Shown: positions 52,781 through 60,198, counted from the first letter of the stretch. The stretch is 64,000 nt of DNA from Paenibacillus lignilyticus (GCF_017942085.1 NZ_JAGKSP010000019.1:1-64000); one strand, 5' to 3'. Made by a program: numbers and translations. The notes: generated from the letters alone by a model not told the origin.

Positions 52781-52825
52781 TCATGAGTCTGAGTGAGGAA
52801 ACTGAATCATTTCGAGGGAGCGTAA

Positions 52826-53626
52826 TTACCAATTTACTTTAGCATTCTCAACTGTGTATCGAATAAAATCAATTGTTTCGTCCATATCACGCTTTGTAAT
52901 ATTACTATTCTCGTCTTTCGATGATAAAGAACGCGTAATCAGCGAATCCCAAGGCTTGCCCAGTTCGTGTCGAGCCCAATTTATTGCTAGAGGCTTTGAG
53001 GCTACAGAACCCGTATGCAGTGAGTAAAGCATTCGGCAAAGAGTTTGAATAACAAAAACCTGCCATTTCCTAATTCTAACCCATTCCTGCCAAGAAGAAT
53101 CGCGTTGGGCACATTCGAGCCACAATCCTGCAATAGCCTTTACTGAAGGTATCATTTCTTTAGGGTCAATAGGGTTAATAAAGGAGCATGGTTCAGTACC
53201 AAAAACGACAATCCCATTTTCACGTAATGTGTATGTCTGAAAGATCCAGCCATCTTCAAGAGCGTTTTTGAATAACTCAGTCCCATGTTCTACTTGAGGA
53301 TACTGTGTTGAGGGCGAGTTGTCATTACGAAAGGCTTCTAAAGTAATGTATACCGCATCTATCTTATTAGCCCAGGGCGAACTACTGGAAGCAAACTCAG
53401 CATGTATATCTTTCAATCTTTTGAAGAGAGTATCGCCAATATCAATATCAGTCACAATGACAAAGTCAATATCACTGCTAACTGGGTTGAAATCTCCAAG
53501 TGCAAGTGAGCCAATCACATACATGCCAACAAAATTTTCTGCTGTAATGCTCTGAATATTCGTTAGGAAATAATTAAGGACCTCGTTTACATCTTCATAG
53601 GCTGTTAGTTTGATATTACCATACAT
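52826..53626 (-). CDS. AadA-like aminoglycoside nucleotidyltransferase
   Basis: 266 residues. N-terminal nucleotidyltransferase fold with IGSLALGDFNPVSSDIDFVI (GS-x10-DxD metal/ATP site) and a C-terminal helical domain of the AadA/ANT(9) type (DF-type adenylyltransferase C-terminal: AIAGLWLECAQRDSSWQEWV; SKPLAINWARHELG). It would adenylylate spectinomycin/streptomycin-type drugs if active; substrate untested. GGGGGA 7 bp before ATG. Cassette gene 8; aadA genes are classic integron cassettes. Confidence 0.8.
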   Translation of the reverse strand: MYGNIKLTAYEDVNEVLNYFLTNIQSITAENFVGMYVIGSLALGDFNPVSSDIDFVIVTDIDIGDTLFKRLKDIHAEFASSSSPWANKIDAVYITLEAFRNDNSPSTQYPQVEHGTELFKNALEDGWIFQTYTLRENGIVVFGTEPCSFINPIDPKEMIPSVKAIAGLWLECAQRDSSWQEWVRIRKWQVFVIQTLCRMLYSLHTGSVASKPLAINWARHELGKPWDSLITRSLSSKDENSNITKRDMDETIDFIRYTVENAKVNW

Positions 53627-53666
53627 TAGTCTATCCCCCTTTTGTTAAAAGTAACTTCAAACGTAT

Positions 53667-53698
53667 TGATTGAATTAATCTGCCCGTTAGCTTAATCT
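53667..53698 (-). repeat. Cassette-boundary repeat 10, single box
   Basis: Only one box (TTAATCTGCCCGTTAGCTTA), without hairpin body. The TAA of the following gene (53692-53694) lies in the box. Confidence 0.7.
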
Positions 53699-54024
53699 GA
53701 CTTTTTCAATATTTCATTAAAAATCTGTGTTACCTCAGCATGACCGACTATCCTTGACCCCTCCTGTATTCTGATTATTTTACCAATCCATAAAGTTCGT
53801 GGGTAAACTTCTGGTGTAATAAAGGCTATTGTACCCAATACTGTCTCTCCTGGTTGAGCTATAACATCCCCATAATATTGATGTGTTCCTGTCGTTAAAT
53901 AATCATCTCTCACTAAATGTGCTGGGCGATAACCTGAGCGAGCTGGCTTATGTCGCCCATTCCCCTTTCCATCACTTACCAAAAAGGTTATCTTAGCTTC
54001 AATATCAGGTGACAAGTAAAGCAC
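53692..54024 (-). CDS. EF-Tu C-terminal-domain-like protein
   Basis: 110 residues (GTG 54024; TTG 54015 also possible). One beta-barrel domain with SPDIEAKITFLVSDGKGNGR, GYRPAHLVRDDYLTTGTHQY and EVYPRTLWIGKIIRIQEGSR, the pattern of stand-alone proteins related to elongation factor Tu domain III. No GTPase domain. Role unknown. Cassette gene 9. Confidence 0.65.
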   Translation of the reverse strand: MLYLSPDIEAKITFLVSDGKGNGRHKPARSGYRPAHLVRDDYLTTGTHQYYGDVIAQPGETVLGTIAFITPEVYPRTLWIGKIIRIQEGSRIVGHAEVTQIFNEILKKSD

Positions 54025-54066
54025 CTACCTTCTCATATCAAATCGTTATTCTCATATTCGCTAATA

Positions 54067-54160
54067 TGCTGCACATGCCTGCCCGTTAACGTAACGAAAG
54101 ACTGCCGTTATTATGCCGGCAGCCTCTGATGTTTATTGAGCTATATCTGACCGTAAGATG
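54067..54160 (-). repeat. Cassette-boundary repeat 11
   Basis: Box A ATGCCTGCCCGTTAACG (54075-54091), body GACTGCCG...CGGCAGCC (54100-54125), box B decayed (TTGAGCTATATCTGACCG). Next stop 2 bp beyond. Confidence 0.7.
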
Positions 54161-54161
54161 A

Positions 54162-54458
54162 TTAACTGTGCTTGCTTTTTAAATACTTGTTCATTGTAAA
54201 GCAAATTAAACTTATCGTTAGAGATACCTTTAGTAAAATTGAAGCTTGCTCATGAGTAATATGAAAAAAAACCATGAATGTAACAGTGTCAGCTCCACTA
54301 TCAAATTGAGAATAGTAATAGACTGCAAGAATAGATACATAAATCATCAAATGTGATATTACTGATAATAATGCAGCTATTAATTTCTCACTATTAAACG
54401 TTACTCCCATCAGTATCGTTAAGCAAAACAAGACAATTAGCCCTATTATAAAAGTCAT
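54162..54458 (-). CDS. Small membrane protein, three helices, unknown
   Basis: 98 residues from ATG 54458 (AAAGGAG 12 bp ahead). Helices FIIGLIVLFCLTILMGV, ALLSVISHLMIYVSILAVYY and a C-terminal one (LLKVSLTISLICFTM). Not recognised. Cassette gene 10. Confidence 0.6.
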   Translation of the reverse strand: MTFIIGLIVLFCLTILMGVTFNSEKLIAALLSVISHLMIYVSILAVYYYSQFDSGADTVTFMVFFHITHEQASILLKVSLTISLICFTMNKYLKSKHS

Positions 54459-54530
54459 CGAACATCTCAACTCCTTTGTTCCAGATGATGGGTTTACTGG
54501 ATATCTCTATAACGCATGATGGAGACCAAA

Positions 54531-54629
54531 GTTGCGCTAAACTGCCCGTTACTTCAACGAAACAAGGAGCAGCTGCCACCGGCAAACTGCTCCTTGTTCG
54601 TTTAGCTATATTCTCCGTTAGTTCAGCAA
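54531..54629 (-). repeat. Cassette-boundary repeat 12
   Basis: Box A GCTAAACTGCCCGTTACTTC (54535-54554), body AAGGAGCAG...CTGCTCCTT (54564-54595), box B TTTAGCTATATTCTCCGTTA (54601-54620). Next stop 4 bp beyond. Confidence 0.8.
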
Positions 54630-54632
54630 CAA

Positions 54633-55358
54633 CTACAAAAAGAATGGTGGTTCAAGACTTTTAATGTCTCTTTGTACCAAAGCAAATCTACGGTCTGTCA
54701 GCCATAGCGGCTCTGAGAAAGAAATAACCTCACTCTCCCCTCGAGGAGTAGATTCTATGGTAATCTCTACTTTTAAGTCGAGAAATTCGAAATCTGAGTC
54801 TCTGCCCTCGTAATTTTCCAACTCATATTCCTTCGCCATCTCTGCATCATAAAAAGCCGCTGATGCTACCCCATTAATCTGAATTAATCCACTATTATCA
54901 ATCTCCCATTTGAATCGTTCAACAATTTGCTCAAATGGATGATTAAAATACAACCAACCATTTCCCGTTGGACTGAATACAACCTCAATGTCCTCCATTG
55001 CACCTGGCGCATAAAGCTGGTCCGCTGACCATCGGCCGATAATGTTTTCAACTAAAGGACCCTCTTTAATGAATGAGGGCTTCTCCAAGATTACTTCTAT
55101 AAAATCTTCCATTAGACCTGGATAAGCATCAGCCAACCATGCATCGGTATCTATAGGTTCTAGCAATGTACCGCCTCTTTTTCGGTATGCGGCCTCACAT
55201 CTCTTACATACTCTAATCCCTTCTCTAGGTTGAGTTTCATATCCAGAGAGGTGTGAACCACAAAGAACTTGGTCAGTATCAATTTCCACGTAATGAAGCT
55301 TCATGCGGCTTTTACCAGCAAATGCTCCTGCTGTAATTAATTTATACTCTATTGGCAT
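54633..55358 (-). CDS. Hypothetical protein with a Cys pair, 241 residues
   Basis: ATG 55358 chosen for GGAGAGG 7 bp ahead. N-terminal part has Cys residues in VLCGSHLSG and RVCKRCEAAYRKRG (possible zinc site); the C-terminal half is beta-rich and acidic (DIEVVFSPTGNGWLYFNHPF). Not recognised. Cassette gene 11. Confidence 0.65.
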   Translation of the reverse strand: MPIEYKLITAGAFAGKSRMKLHYVEIDTDQVLCGSHLSGYETQPREGIRVCKRCEAAYRKRGGTLLEPIDTDAWLADAYPGLMEDFIEVILEKPSFIKEGPLVENIIGRWSADQLYAPGAMEDIEVVFSPTGNGWLYFNHPFEQIVERFKWEIDNSGLIQINGVASAAFYDAEMAKEYELENYEGRDSDFEFLDLKVEITIESTPRGESEVISFSEPLWLTDRRFALVQRDIKSLEPPFFL

Positions 55359-55452
55359 TTCTTCGCCTCTCCAAATCTGTATGTAAAAAAAGTAATTCCT
55401 CATTTCCTCACTTACCAATTTTACATCTATCCTCAACTAGGAACACATGTAA

Positions 55453-55483
55453 ATTGTTCCACTAATCTGCCCGTTAGCGGAAC
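55453..55483 (-). repeat. Cassette-boundary repeat 13, box A side
   Basis: CACTAATCTGCCCGTTAGCG (55460-55479) with arms TGTTCC/GGAACA. The matching box B is not here but at 56694-56728, beyond an oppositely oriented gene. Confidence 0.7.
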
Positions 55484-55675
55484 AGGCTGCCGATGCTACT
55501 GAGGTCATTCTTGCCCCTGGCTGAACAAGGGCAGCCTCCCACTTGCAAATTAATATAGATCCCGCTAATTATAGCAATAAAGGAATAGTTTGGTTAAAGT
55601 TCATATGATATATTTGTTGTGAGCCTGTCAGGCGAAGATGGTATCACCAATATTTGTAGCAGAGGAGCTGTCATT

Positions 55676-56602
55676 TTGACTTCCAACGAACCGGTCAGAA
55701 GAGGAGAATTTGGTTTAACGTTCCCTGTACGTCTAGTATCCGATATCAGAAAGTCTCAGGAATGGTATCGCAATGTGCTGCAATGTCACGACATCAGCGG
55801 CTATGGACATGCAACTCGGGGAGACAGAGGGGGAATGGGGCTCATTGTCAGCACAGCCGCTTCGCCGGACCATATTCGCCCGAACGCAGTCGCACAGAAA
55901 CGCACGGATGAACCAGCGGAAGCGGCAAGCTCGGAGTATGGCTGTGATTCTTTGGTTGAGGTCGCTTGGAATAACCTCGCTTATATCATCGAGGAAGTAC
56001 GCAGCAGAGGCGGTAAAATTACAGTAGAGCCTTATGAATACGCGTACGAAGGCCGACTATATATGAAAGCGCATATTACCGATTATGACGGTTACAACAT
56101 TGTTTTAAGCACCAACCGTTCTCAGACGGAGGAACCGATTTCGCAGCAGCCGGAAGATAAGTTTATGAAAACGGTTCAAGTACGCCTTGTTTCCGATTTG
56201 AAGAAATCGCTGGACTGGTACAAAAACGTGCTAGGATGCGACGAGGTAAACGATTTCGGGTATGCAAGACGAGGTGATCCGGAGGCACCGTATCCTGTGA
56301 TGGAAGTGATTTTACAACAAGCGGCATCTCCGCACGATGTATGTCCGAATGCCCAATGCGCAAAAGTCAGAGACGTTGAGGGTTTATGGGAAGGCCCCGA
56401 TTTCCCGTGGGATACTTTTGTTCATGTGTCATGGGAGGATGTATTACTTATCGTTGACGAAGTACGAGCCAGAGGCGGTACGATCGGAACGGAACCGCTT
56501 GAAACCTCAAATGATGGCTGGGACTTTCTCGATGCGCGTATTACGGACCCGGACGGGTACAGCATTATTCTTGGAGGCATGAGAAGGAGCGACGAAGCCT
56601 AA
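55676..56602 (+). CDS. Two-domain VOC (glyoxalase/dioxygenase-fold) protein
   Basis: About 308 residues from TTG 55676 (GAGGAG 8 bp ahead); a GTG at 55619 without ribosome site would add 19. Two similar VOC domains: FPVRLVSDIRKSQEWYRNVL...IVLSTN and VQVRLVSDLKKSLDWYKNVL...IILGGM. Such proteins bind metal or sequester drugs such as bleomycin; here the substrate is unknown. It is the only non-transposase gene of the array on the plus strand and lies inside a split boundary repeat. Confidence 0.75.
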   Translation: MTSNEPVRRGEFGLTFPVRLVSDIRKSQEWYRNVLQCHDISGYGHATRGDRGGMGLIVSTAASPDHIRPNAVAQKRTDEPAEAASSEYGCDSLVEVAWNNLAYIIEEVRSRGGKITVEPYEYAYEGRLYMKAHITDYDGYNIVLSTNRSQTEEPISQQPEDKFMKTVQVRLVSDLKKSLDWYKNVLGCDEVNDFGYARRGDPEAPYPVMEVILQQAASPHDVCPNAQCAKVRDVEGLWEGPDFPWDTFVHVSWEDVLLIVDEVRARGGTIGTEPLETSNDGWDFLDARITDPDGYSIILGGMRRSDEA

Positions 56603-56693
56603 TCATACTTTTTATAATCTAAACACTTTTTAACAGCCTGCTGGATTTCTCCAGCAGGCCGTTGCTCTTCCGCTGGCAAACTACTCCTTTTTC

Positions 56694-56728
56694 GTTCAGC
56701 TATCGTGTCCCGTTAGCTTAATAATGAA
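56694..56728 (-). repeat. Cassette-boundary repeat 13, box B side
   Basis: TTCAGCTATCGTGTCCCGTT, then AGCTTAATAA. Preceded by body-like CTGGCAAACTACTCC at 56675-56689, the right arm of a GGAGCAG-type hairpin whose left arm is missing. Confidence 0.75.
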
Positions 56729-56774
56729 TGGTCCGAAGCGTAAATACAGTGTTATGTGAAGTGCTCCTGAGCTG

Positions 56775-57224
56775 TTACAAAAAAATTGTTTCTCCTGTAG
56801 AAAGTATCCTTATGTAAACTTCTTTCATATCCATTTCTGGTGTTAAAATAACTTCCTTATTAGTGAACTTAGCAATCTCCTTCATAAACTCAATTACTTT
56901 ATCTACTTCTTTGAGACTTACAATTTCTCTAGGTGATATGTCAAATTCGATATTATCAGTTTCATAGAAATATCCAGAAATTGAAATACCTTTATATACG
57001 ATATTAATGGACATTGAAAAATCATTTTTAAGGTTTAATATTTCTTTAATACTTAGTCTATCGTGTACTTCTTCTCCATCTCTAAAAATAAATATTTCAA
57101 AATCAGGGTTTGATTTGAAATAGTCCATTAAGAAATCCCAATCAGTATAATGGGTTTGTAGTATATAAATATCTCGAAGACTTCCATCTTGATAGAAATA
57201 ATTGTTTAATATTTCATCTCTCAT
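56775..57224 (-). CDS. Hypothetical protein, 149 residues
   Basis: ATG 57224 with AAAGGA 8 bp ahead. Soluble, acidic alpha/beta protein (YTDWDFLMDYFKSNPDFEIF; FDISPREIVSLKEVDKVIEF). AT-rich. Not recognised; size and composition resemble immunity-type proteins but there is no direct support. Cassette gene 12. Confidence 0.6.
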   Translation of the reverse strand: MRDEILNNYFYQDGSLRDIYILQTHYTDWDFLMDYFKSNPDFEIFIFRDGEEVHDRLSIKEILNLKNDFSMSINIVYKGISISGYFYETDNIEFDISPREIVSLKEVDKVIEFMKEIAKFTNKEVILTPEMDMKEVYIRILSTGETIFL

Positions 57225-57306
57225 AATAATTATCCTTTCAGTTTGCATTTCACATAACGATTTATTTTGAACTTCGCAAAAATTCCATCCATAGGTATTC
57301 GCGAAG

Positions 57307-57404
57307 TAATTAAACTATCCTGCCCGTTACTTCAAAGAAAAACGGCAATAAAGCTGGCTACCGTCTTTGCTTTATTGAACTATCGTGTCCCGTCAGCGGA
57401 ATGT
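57307..57404 (-). repeat. Cassette-boundary repeat 14
   Basis: Box A TTAAACTATCCTGCCCGTTA (57310-57329), body ACGGCAATAAAGC...GCTTTATTG, box B TTGAACTATCGTGTCCCGTC (57374-57393). Next stop 7 bp beyond. Confidence 0.85.
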
Positions 57405-57410
57405 TAACCT

Positions 57411-58175
57411 TTAATCAATGTCTTCATAATCACCATGTTCTATTGTTTTCCTTTTGTTTAACCTTTTCCATTCACCAATTGTACGTTTTATAATTGCCAA
57501 ATGTTCTAACTCATGTTCGACAAACCTTCGAAGCATCTTACGAGCGGTCCATTCCTCACTTGGCTTTTGAGCACAATAAGTTCCCTCTCTATATTCTTGA
57601 GGAAAAGCCAATAAAACCTCAACCGCACAATTCATAACATAATTTAAGCTCTCTATGGTATCTTCCGGAAACGGCTTTGGAATAAGCCTCTTTGCTTCCT
57701 CTAACCCGAGAATGCGTGACAAGTACCATGGATAACAATTTCGAACATGAATAAGGTTATCCCTTATTGTCCTTTTCCCCTTACCTGGTTCCCAATCTAA
57801 ACATGACTCTGGTAGTACCGTGACCAAATCAATTATTTCATTCCGTGCAAATCCCAATCTTTTAACTGCTGTTAAAATATCAACATCTGTTATCGGAATA
57901 AGGTCAAGTTCAAAAAAACCTACGGAAGCACCAGAAATTCCGAAATTGGAAATCTCCTGTTGCTCTCCTAGTACAAAAGTAATCTCTTTTCCTCTGAGAT
58001 CTGGAACAGGCTCTCCGTTCTGATTTAACCAGGAGTAATACTTTACAGTTTCCTCCTTTGCCAGTTCAAGAACCCTTTCTGGACTTGTACTTTTCCAAAT
58101 GCACCCGAATTCAGATAGAATGTGCCCCATCCAACGGCCTTCCAAAGTTCCATCTATGTCAACACGAAACTGCAT
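57411..58175 (-). CDS. DinB-like protein with an N-terminal HicB-like domain
   Basis: 254 residues from ATG 58175. Residues 1-~75 resemble a HicB/antitoxin-type fold (FRVDIDGTLEGRWMGHILSE ... PERVLELAKEETVKYYSWL). The rest is a four-helix DinB/YfiT-like metal-binding bundle (IHVRNCYPWYLSRILG; RRFVEHELEHLAIIKRTIG) with His in place. Members often act as metal-dependent thiol transferases; function here is not determined. Cassette gene 13. Confidence 0.7.
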   Translation of the reverse strand: MQFRVDIDGTLEGRWMGHILSEFGCIWKSTSPERVLELAKEETVKYYSWLNQNGEPVPDLRGKEITFVLGEQQEISNFGISGASVGFFELDLIPITDVDILTAVKRLGFARNEIIDLVTVLPESCLDWEPGKGKRTIRDNLIHVRNCYPWYLSRILGLEEAKRLIPKPFPEDTIESLNYVMNCAVEVLLAFPQEYREGTYCAQKPSEEWTARKMLRRFVEHELEHLAIIKRTIGEWKRLNKRKTIEHGDYEDID

Positions 58176-58283
58176 TACATACACCACCAACTCTTAATTT
58201 TTACTTCTATTGTACTTGCACGAGGATTCCATCGTCTGATTACCAACTACAAAGTAAAATTGACTATTTAATTATTCGTGAAG

Positions 58284-58386
58284 CGATTAAGCTCTCCTGC
58301 CGCTAAATTTAATGAAAATGGAGCAGCTGCCGCTGGCAACCTGCTCCAAAAAAATACGTTCAACTATCGTACCCGTTAGTTCAGTA
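58284..58386 (-). repeat. Cassette-boundary repeat 15
   Basis: Box A TTAAGCTCTCCTGCCGCTAA (58287-58306), hairpin GGAGCAG...CTGCTCC (58320-58347), box B TTCAACTATCGTACCCGTTA, then GTTCAG (58359-58384). Box B is an almost exact inverted repeat. Confidence 0.85.
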
Positions 58387-58394
58387 ACGGCTGT

Positions 58395-58562
58395 TTAAGG
58401 TTTTGTAATAAGAGATTCATTGATCAACTTACAAAGATATCCAACTATGTATTCTCTTTGTGTTCTTTCTTCGAGGTCGTTATTTTCTACAAGGTCATTT
58501 ATCCCTTTATTTATAACTTCCCATAATGGTGAGCCTTCAAATTGTCCATACGGATGTGACAT
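58395..58562 (-). CDS. Small hypothetical protein, 55 residues
   Basis: ATG 58562 with GGGGAGG 11 bp ahead; a TTG at 58622 would add 20 residues but has no ribosome site. Acidic and helical (PLWEVINKGINDLVENNDL). Not recognised. Cassette gene 14. Confidence 0.5.
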   Translation of the reverse strand: MSHPYGQFEGSPLWEVINKGINDLVENNDLEERTQREYIVGYLCKLINESLITKP

Positions 58563-58610
58563 AGTACTGTATACCTCCCCGACGCATCCTTCATTATACA
58601 AAAGATATTG

Positions 58611-58795
58611 CTTCTTCAACAAAACTGCACGTTACTTCAACAAATGAAAAAGGAATTGCCCGCAGCTAGCTCCTCAACGATCGTTCCTTTTTATCGTAAT
58701 GAGATTGCCACTCCACAGGACCGTCTTACTTCATAGAATCCGTATAACTCTTATCGAGCTCTTGGATACTGCTTTATTATGCTATGAGGGTCTAT
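58611..58795 (-). repeat. Cassette-boundary repeat 16, decayed
   Basis: Box A AAAACTGCACGTTACTTCAA (58621-58640), body AAAAAGGAA...TTCCTTTTT, and a weak box B trace (TATTATGCTATGAGGGTC) near 58772 that runs into the end of the next gene. Confidence 0.5.
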
Positions 58796-59213
58796 GCCAT
58801 TTATCGTCCCCCATAATTCTGTCTATGATATGGTTGTCAGCCCAAGCCGCAGCTGTCTCTAATCCTTCACACTCAGCCTTCGTCGAATCACGAATTTCTC
58901 CTTTGTAGTATATTGAGTATTCACCAGAAATAATATCAACGATACAAGCTGGTGGAGGCCAAGCATCCTCATCGTTGTCGAAAGGGCGATAATCAACAAC
59001 TGGCCATTCTCCGGACTTTAAAACATATTCATAAACACCGACAATAAATTGATAATCTTCGGTTTGAGGTAGATCTTCTATACTCTCAGAAACTTGTTTA
59101 TAAATTGCAATTGATCCATCCATGTGCATTCTGCCGAATGCATATTTTTTATTAGGCAGTGGAATTGCATACACATCTCCAACTTTTAACCTTCTTCGTT
59201 TTTTTCGAGTCAT
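58782..59213 (-). CDS. Imm26 family immunity protein
   Basis: 143 residues from ATG 59213 (GGGGGG 4 bp ahead). RRRLKVGDVYAIPLPNKKYA, FIVGVYEYVLKSGEWPVV and AWPPPACIVDIISGEYSIYY are strong Imm26 patterns. Such proteins neutralise nuclease-type toxins of polymorphic toxin systems. No cognate toxin is nearby, so it acts as an orphan immunity gene. Cassette gene 15. Confidence 0.8.
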   Translation of the reverse strand: MTRKKRRRLKVGDVYAIPLPNKKYAFGRMHMDGSIAIYKQVSESIEDLPQTEDYQFIVGVYEYVLKSGEWPVVDYRPFDNDEDAWPPPACIVDIISGEYSIYYKGEIRDSTKAECEGLETAAAWADNHIIDRIMGDDKWHRPS

Positions 59214-59239
59214 GGTTCCCCCCATATGTTCGTTGCTTC

Positions 59240-59270
59240 GTTTAACTAATGATTCTCGTTAGTTTAATCC
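59240..59270 (-). repeat. Cassette-boundary repeat 17, single box
   Basis: GTTTAACTAATGATTCTCGT, then TAGTTTAATC: clear arms TTTAACTA/TAGTTTAA but diverged centre. No body hairpin; about 100 bp of plain sequence follows before the next stop. Confidence 0.6.
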
Positions 59271-59368
59271 ATGGTCTTCATCAATTAACCATTAGACCGA
59301 ATACGCTAGACCGATTGGTGAATACGGTGTTATCTGAAGGAGCCTCTCCTCGAAAAACCACCAAATCC

Positions 59369-59824
59369 CTAAGAATTCATAATTTTATATCTAGTCTTTT
59401 CTATTAGCTTTATTCTCTTTTCGTTATTCAAATAACGTCCTATAGTTAAGCCATTCGAATTATAGCAATGTGCGTAGCTCTTAATTATTAATCCATTCTT
59501 CATAATGAATTGATATTCATCTTCATGTGGTCCCTTACCTAAATAAAAATGAATAGTTCCTATTTCCTTTACTTTATATGCCTCAATTAGTTTTATTTCA
59601 GATATTTCAATGTCGACATGCTTCATAAAAAAAATGTATTTACTAATCTTCTCACCTTCAATTACCCAGTAATATCCGAGTTGGAAAATCATAAAAAATA
59701 AAAAAATACCAGAAAACAAAACAAATGCCTCAATAACAAAACCCGCCATTAAGTAAAGTATAAAAAGAAATATGGGATATACCACCAATGTAATTATGAT
59801 TGTCTTCTTTAAGTGAAATTTCAT
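59369..59824 (-). CDS. Membrane protein, two helices, unknown
   Basis: 151 residues. Two N-terminal helices (TIIITLVVYPIFLFILYLMA; EAFVLFSGIFLFFMIFQLG) and a cytoplasmic domain with VDIEISEIKLIEAYKVKEIG, a PH-like arrangement. Not recognised. Cassette gene 16, the rightmost. Confidence 0.65.
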   Translation of the reverse strand: MKFHLKKTIIITLVVYPIFLFILYLMAGFVIEAFVLFSGIFLFFMIFQLGYYWVIEGEKISKYIFFMKHVDIEISEIKLIEAYKVKEIGTIHFYLGKGPHEDEYQFIMKNGLIIKSYAHCYNSNGLTIGRYLNNEKRIKLIEKTRYKIMNS

Positions 59825-59879
59825 CCTTGATTTAGCTCCATATCATATATTAGGCTCTTTCAATGTATTCGAGGAGTGA

Positions 59880-60046
59880 TTTATTATATCCTGCCCCGTT
59901 AGCCATTCATGCATCTCTTCTACTGCACCACAGAGCATGAAAGTTAATTCGTTCTTTCATGGTAGTTGAAACAAGACAGCTGATCATTTTCTCTGACCAG
60001 CTGCCTTCGTGTCTTGTTAAACTATCGTTCTCCGTTAGCTTTATCT
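59880..60046 (-). repeat. Cassette-boundary repeat 18 (right end of the array)
   Basis: Box A TATTATATCCTGCCCCGTTA, then G at 59902; a 63-bp unit inserted there; body ACAAGACAGCTG...CAGCTGCCTTCGTGTCTTGT; box B TTAAACTATCGTTCTCCGTT, then AGC (60017-60039). No further box is seen to the right. Confidence 0.8.
59903..59965. mobile_element. Third copy of the 63-bp unit
   Basis: Identical to 48043-48105, again placed directly after CCCGTTAG and again ending in CATGGTAG. Confidence 0.75.
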
Positions 60047-60198
60047 GCTAACCGGATACAGCAAGAATTTATTACCCCTTAGTTGGAATAAAAGCAGTTT
60101 ATATCGATGACTGCCTTTGCTGTTACCTTGTATCTTTGCATAAATATAAGAGAACAGGTAACAATGGCTACTAATTCGTTGTTGAGGTGATGGATACC

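Larger units (their letters stand above)
51072..52820 (+). mobile_element. IS110/IS1111-type insertion sequence, copy 2
   Basis: Left junction CCCGTTAG|AATTCCTG and right junction GAGGGAG|CGTAATTACC, the same position in the box as copy 1. Left subterminal repeat GCGACTCCAGTACGATGG at about 51110-51127; right counterpart near 52805-52820 is diverged. Same orientation as copy 1. Confidence 0.8.

Noticed and set aside
44483-52820. The two IS110 copies considered as ends of a composite transposon
   Set aside because: They are different lineages in the same orientation, IS110 elements do not form such transposons in a known way, and the genes between them are bounded by their own boxes.
44315-60046. 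Repeated short boxes considered as a CRISPR array
   Set aside because: Spacing is hundreds of bases and irregular, genes lie between the repeats, repeats come in two box types with hairpin bodies, and no cas genes are present.
44315-60046. Boundary hairpins considered as plain transcription terminators
   Set aside because: The hairpins lack consistent T tracts, are flanked by conserved non-complementary box centres, and serve as repeated insertion targets. Termination may be a side effect but does not explain the boxes.
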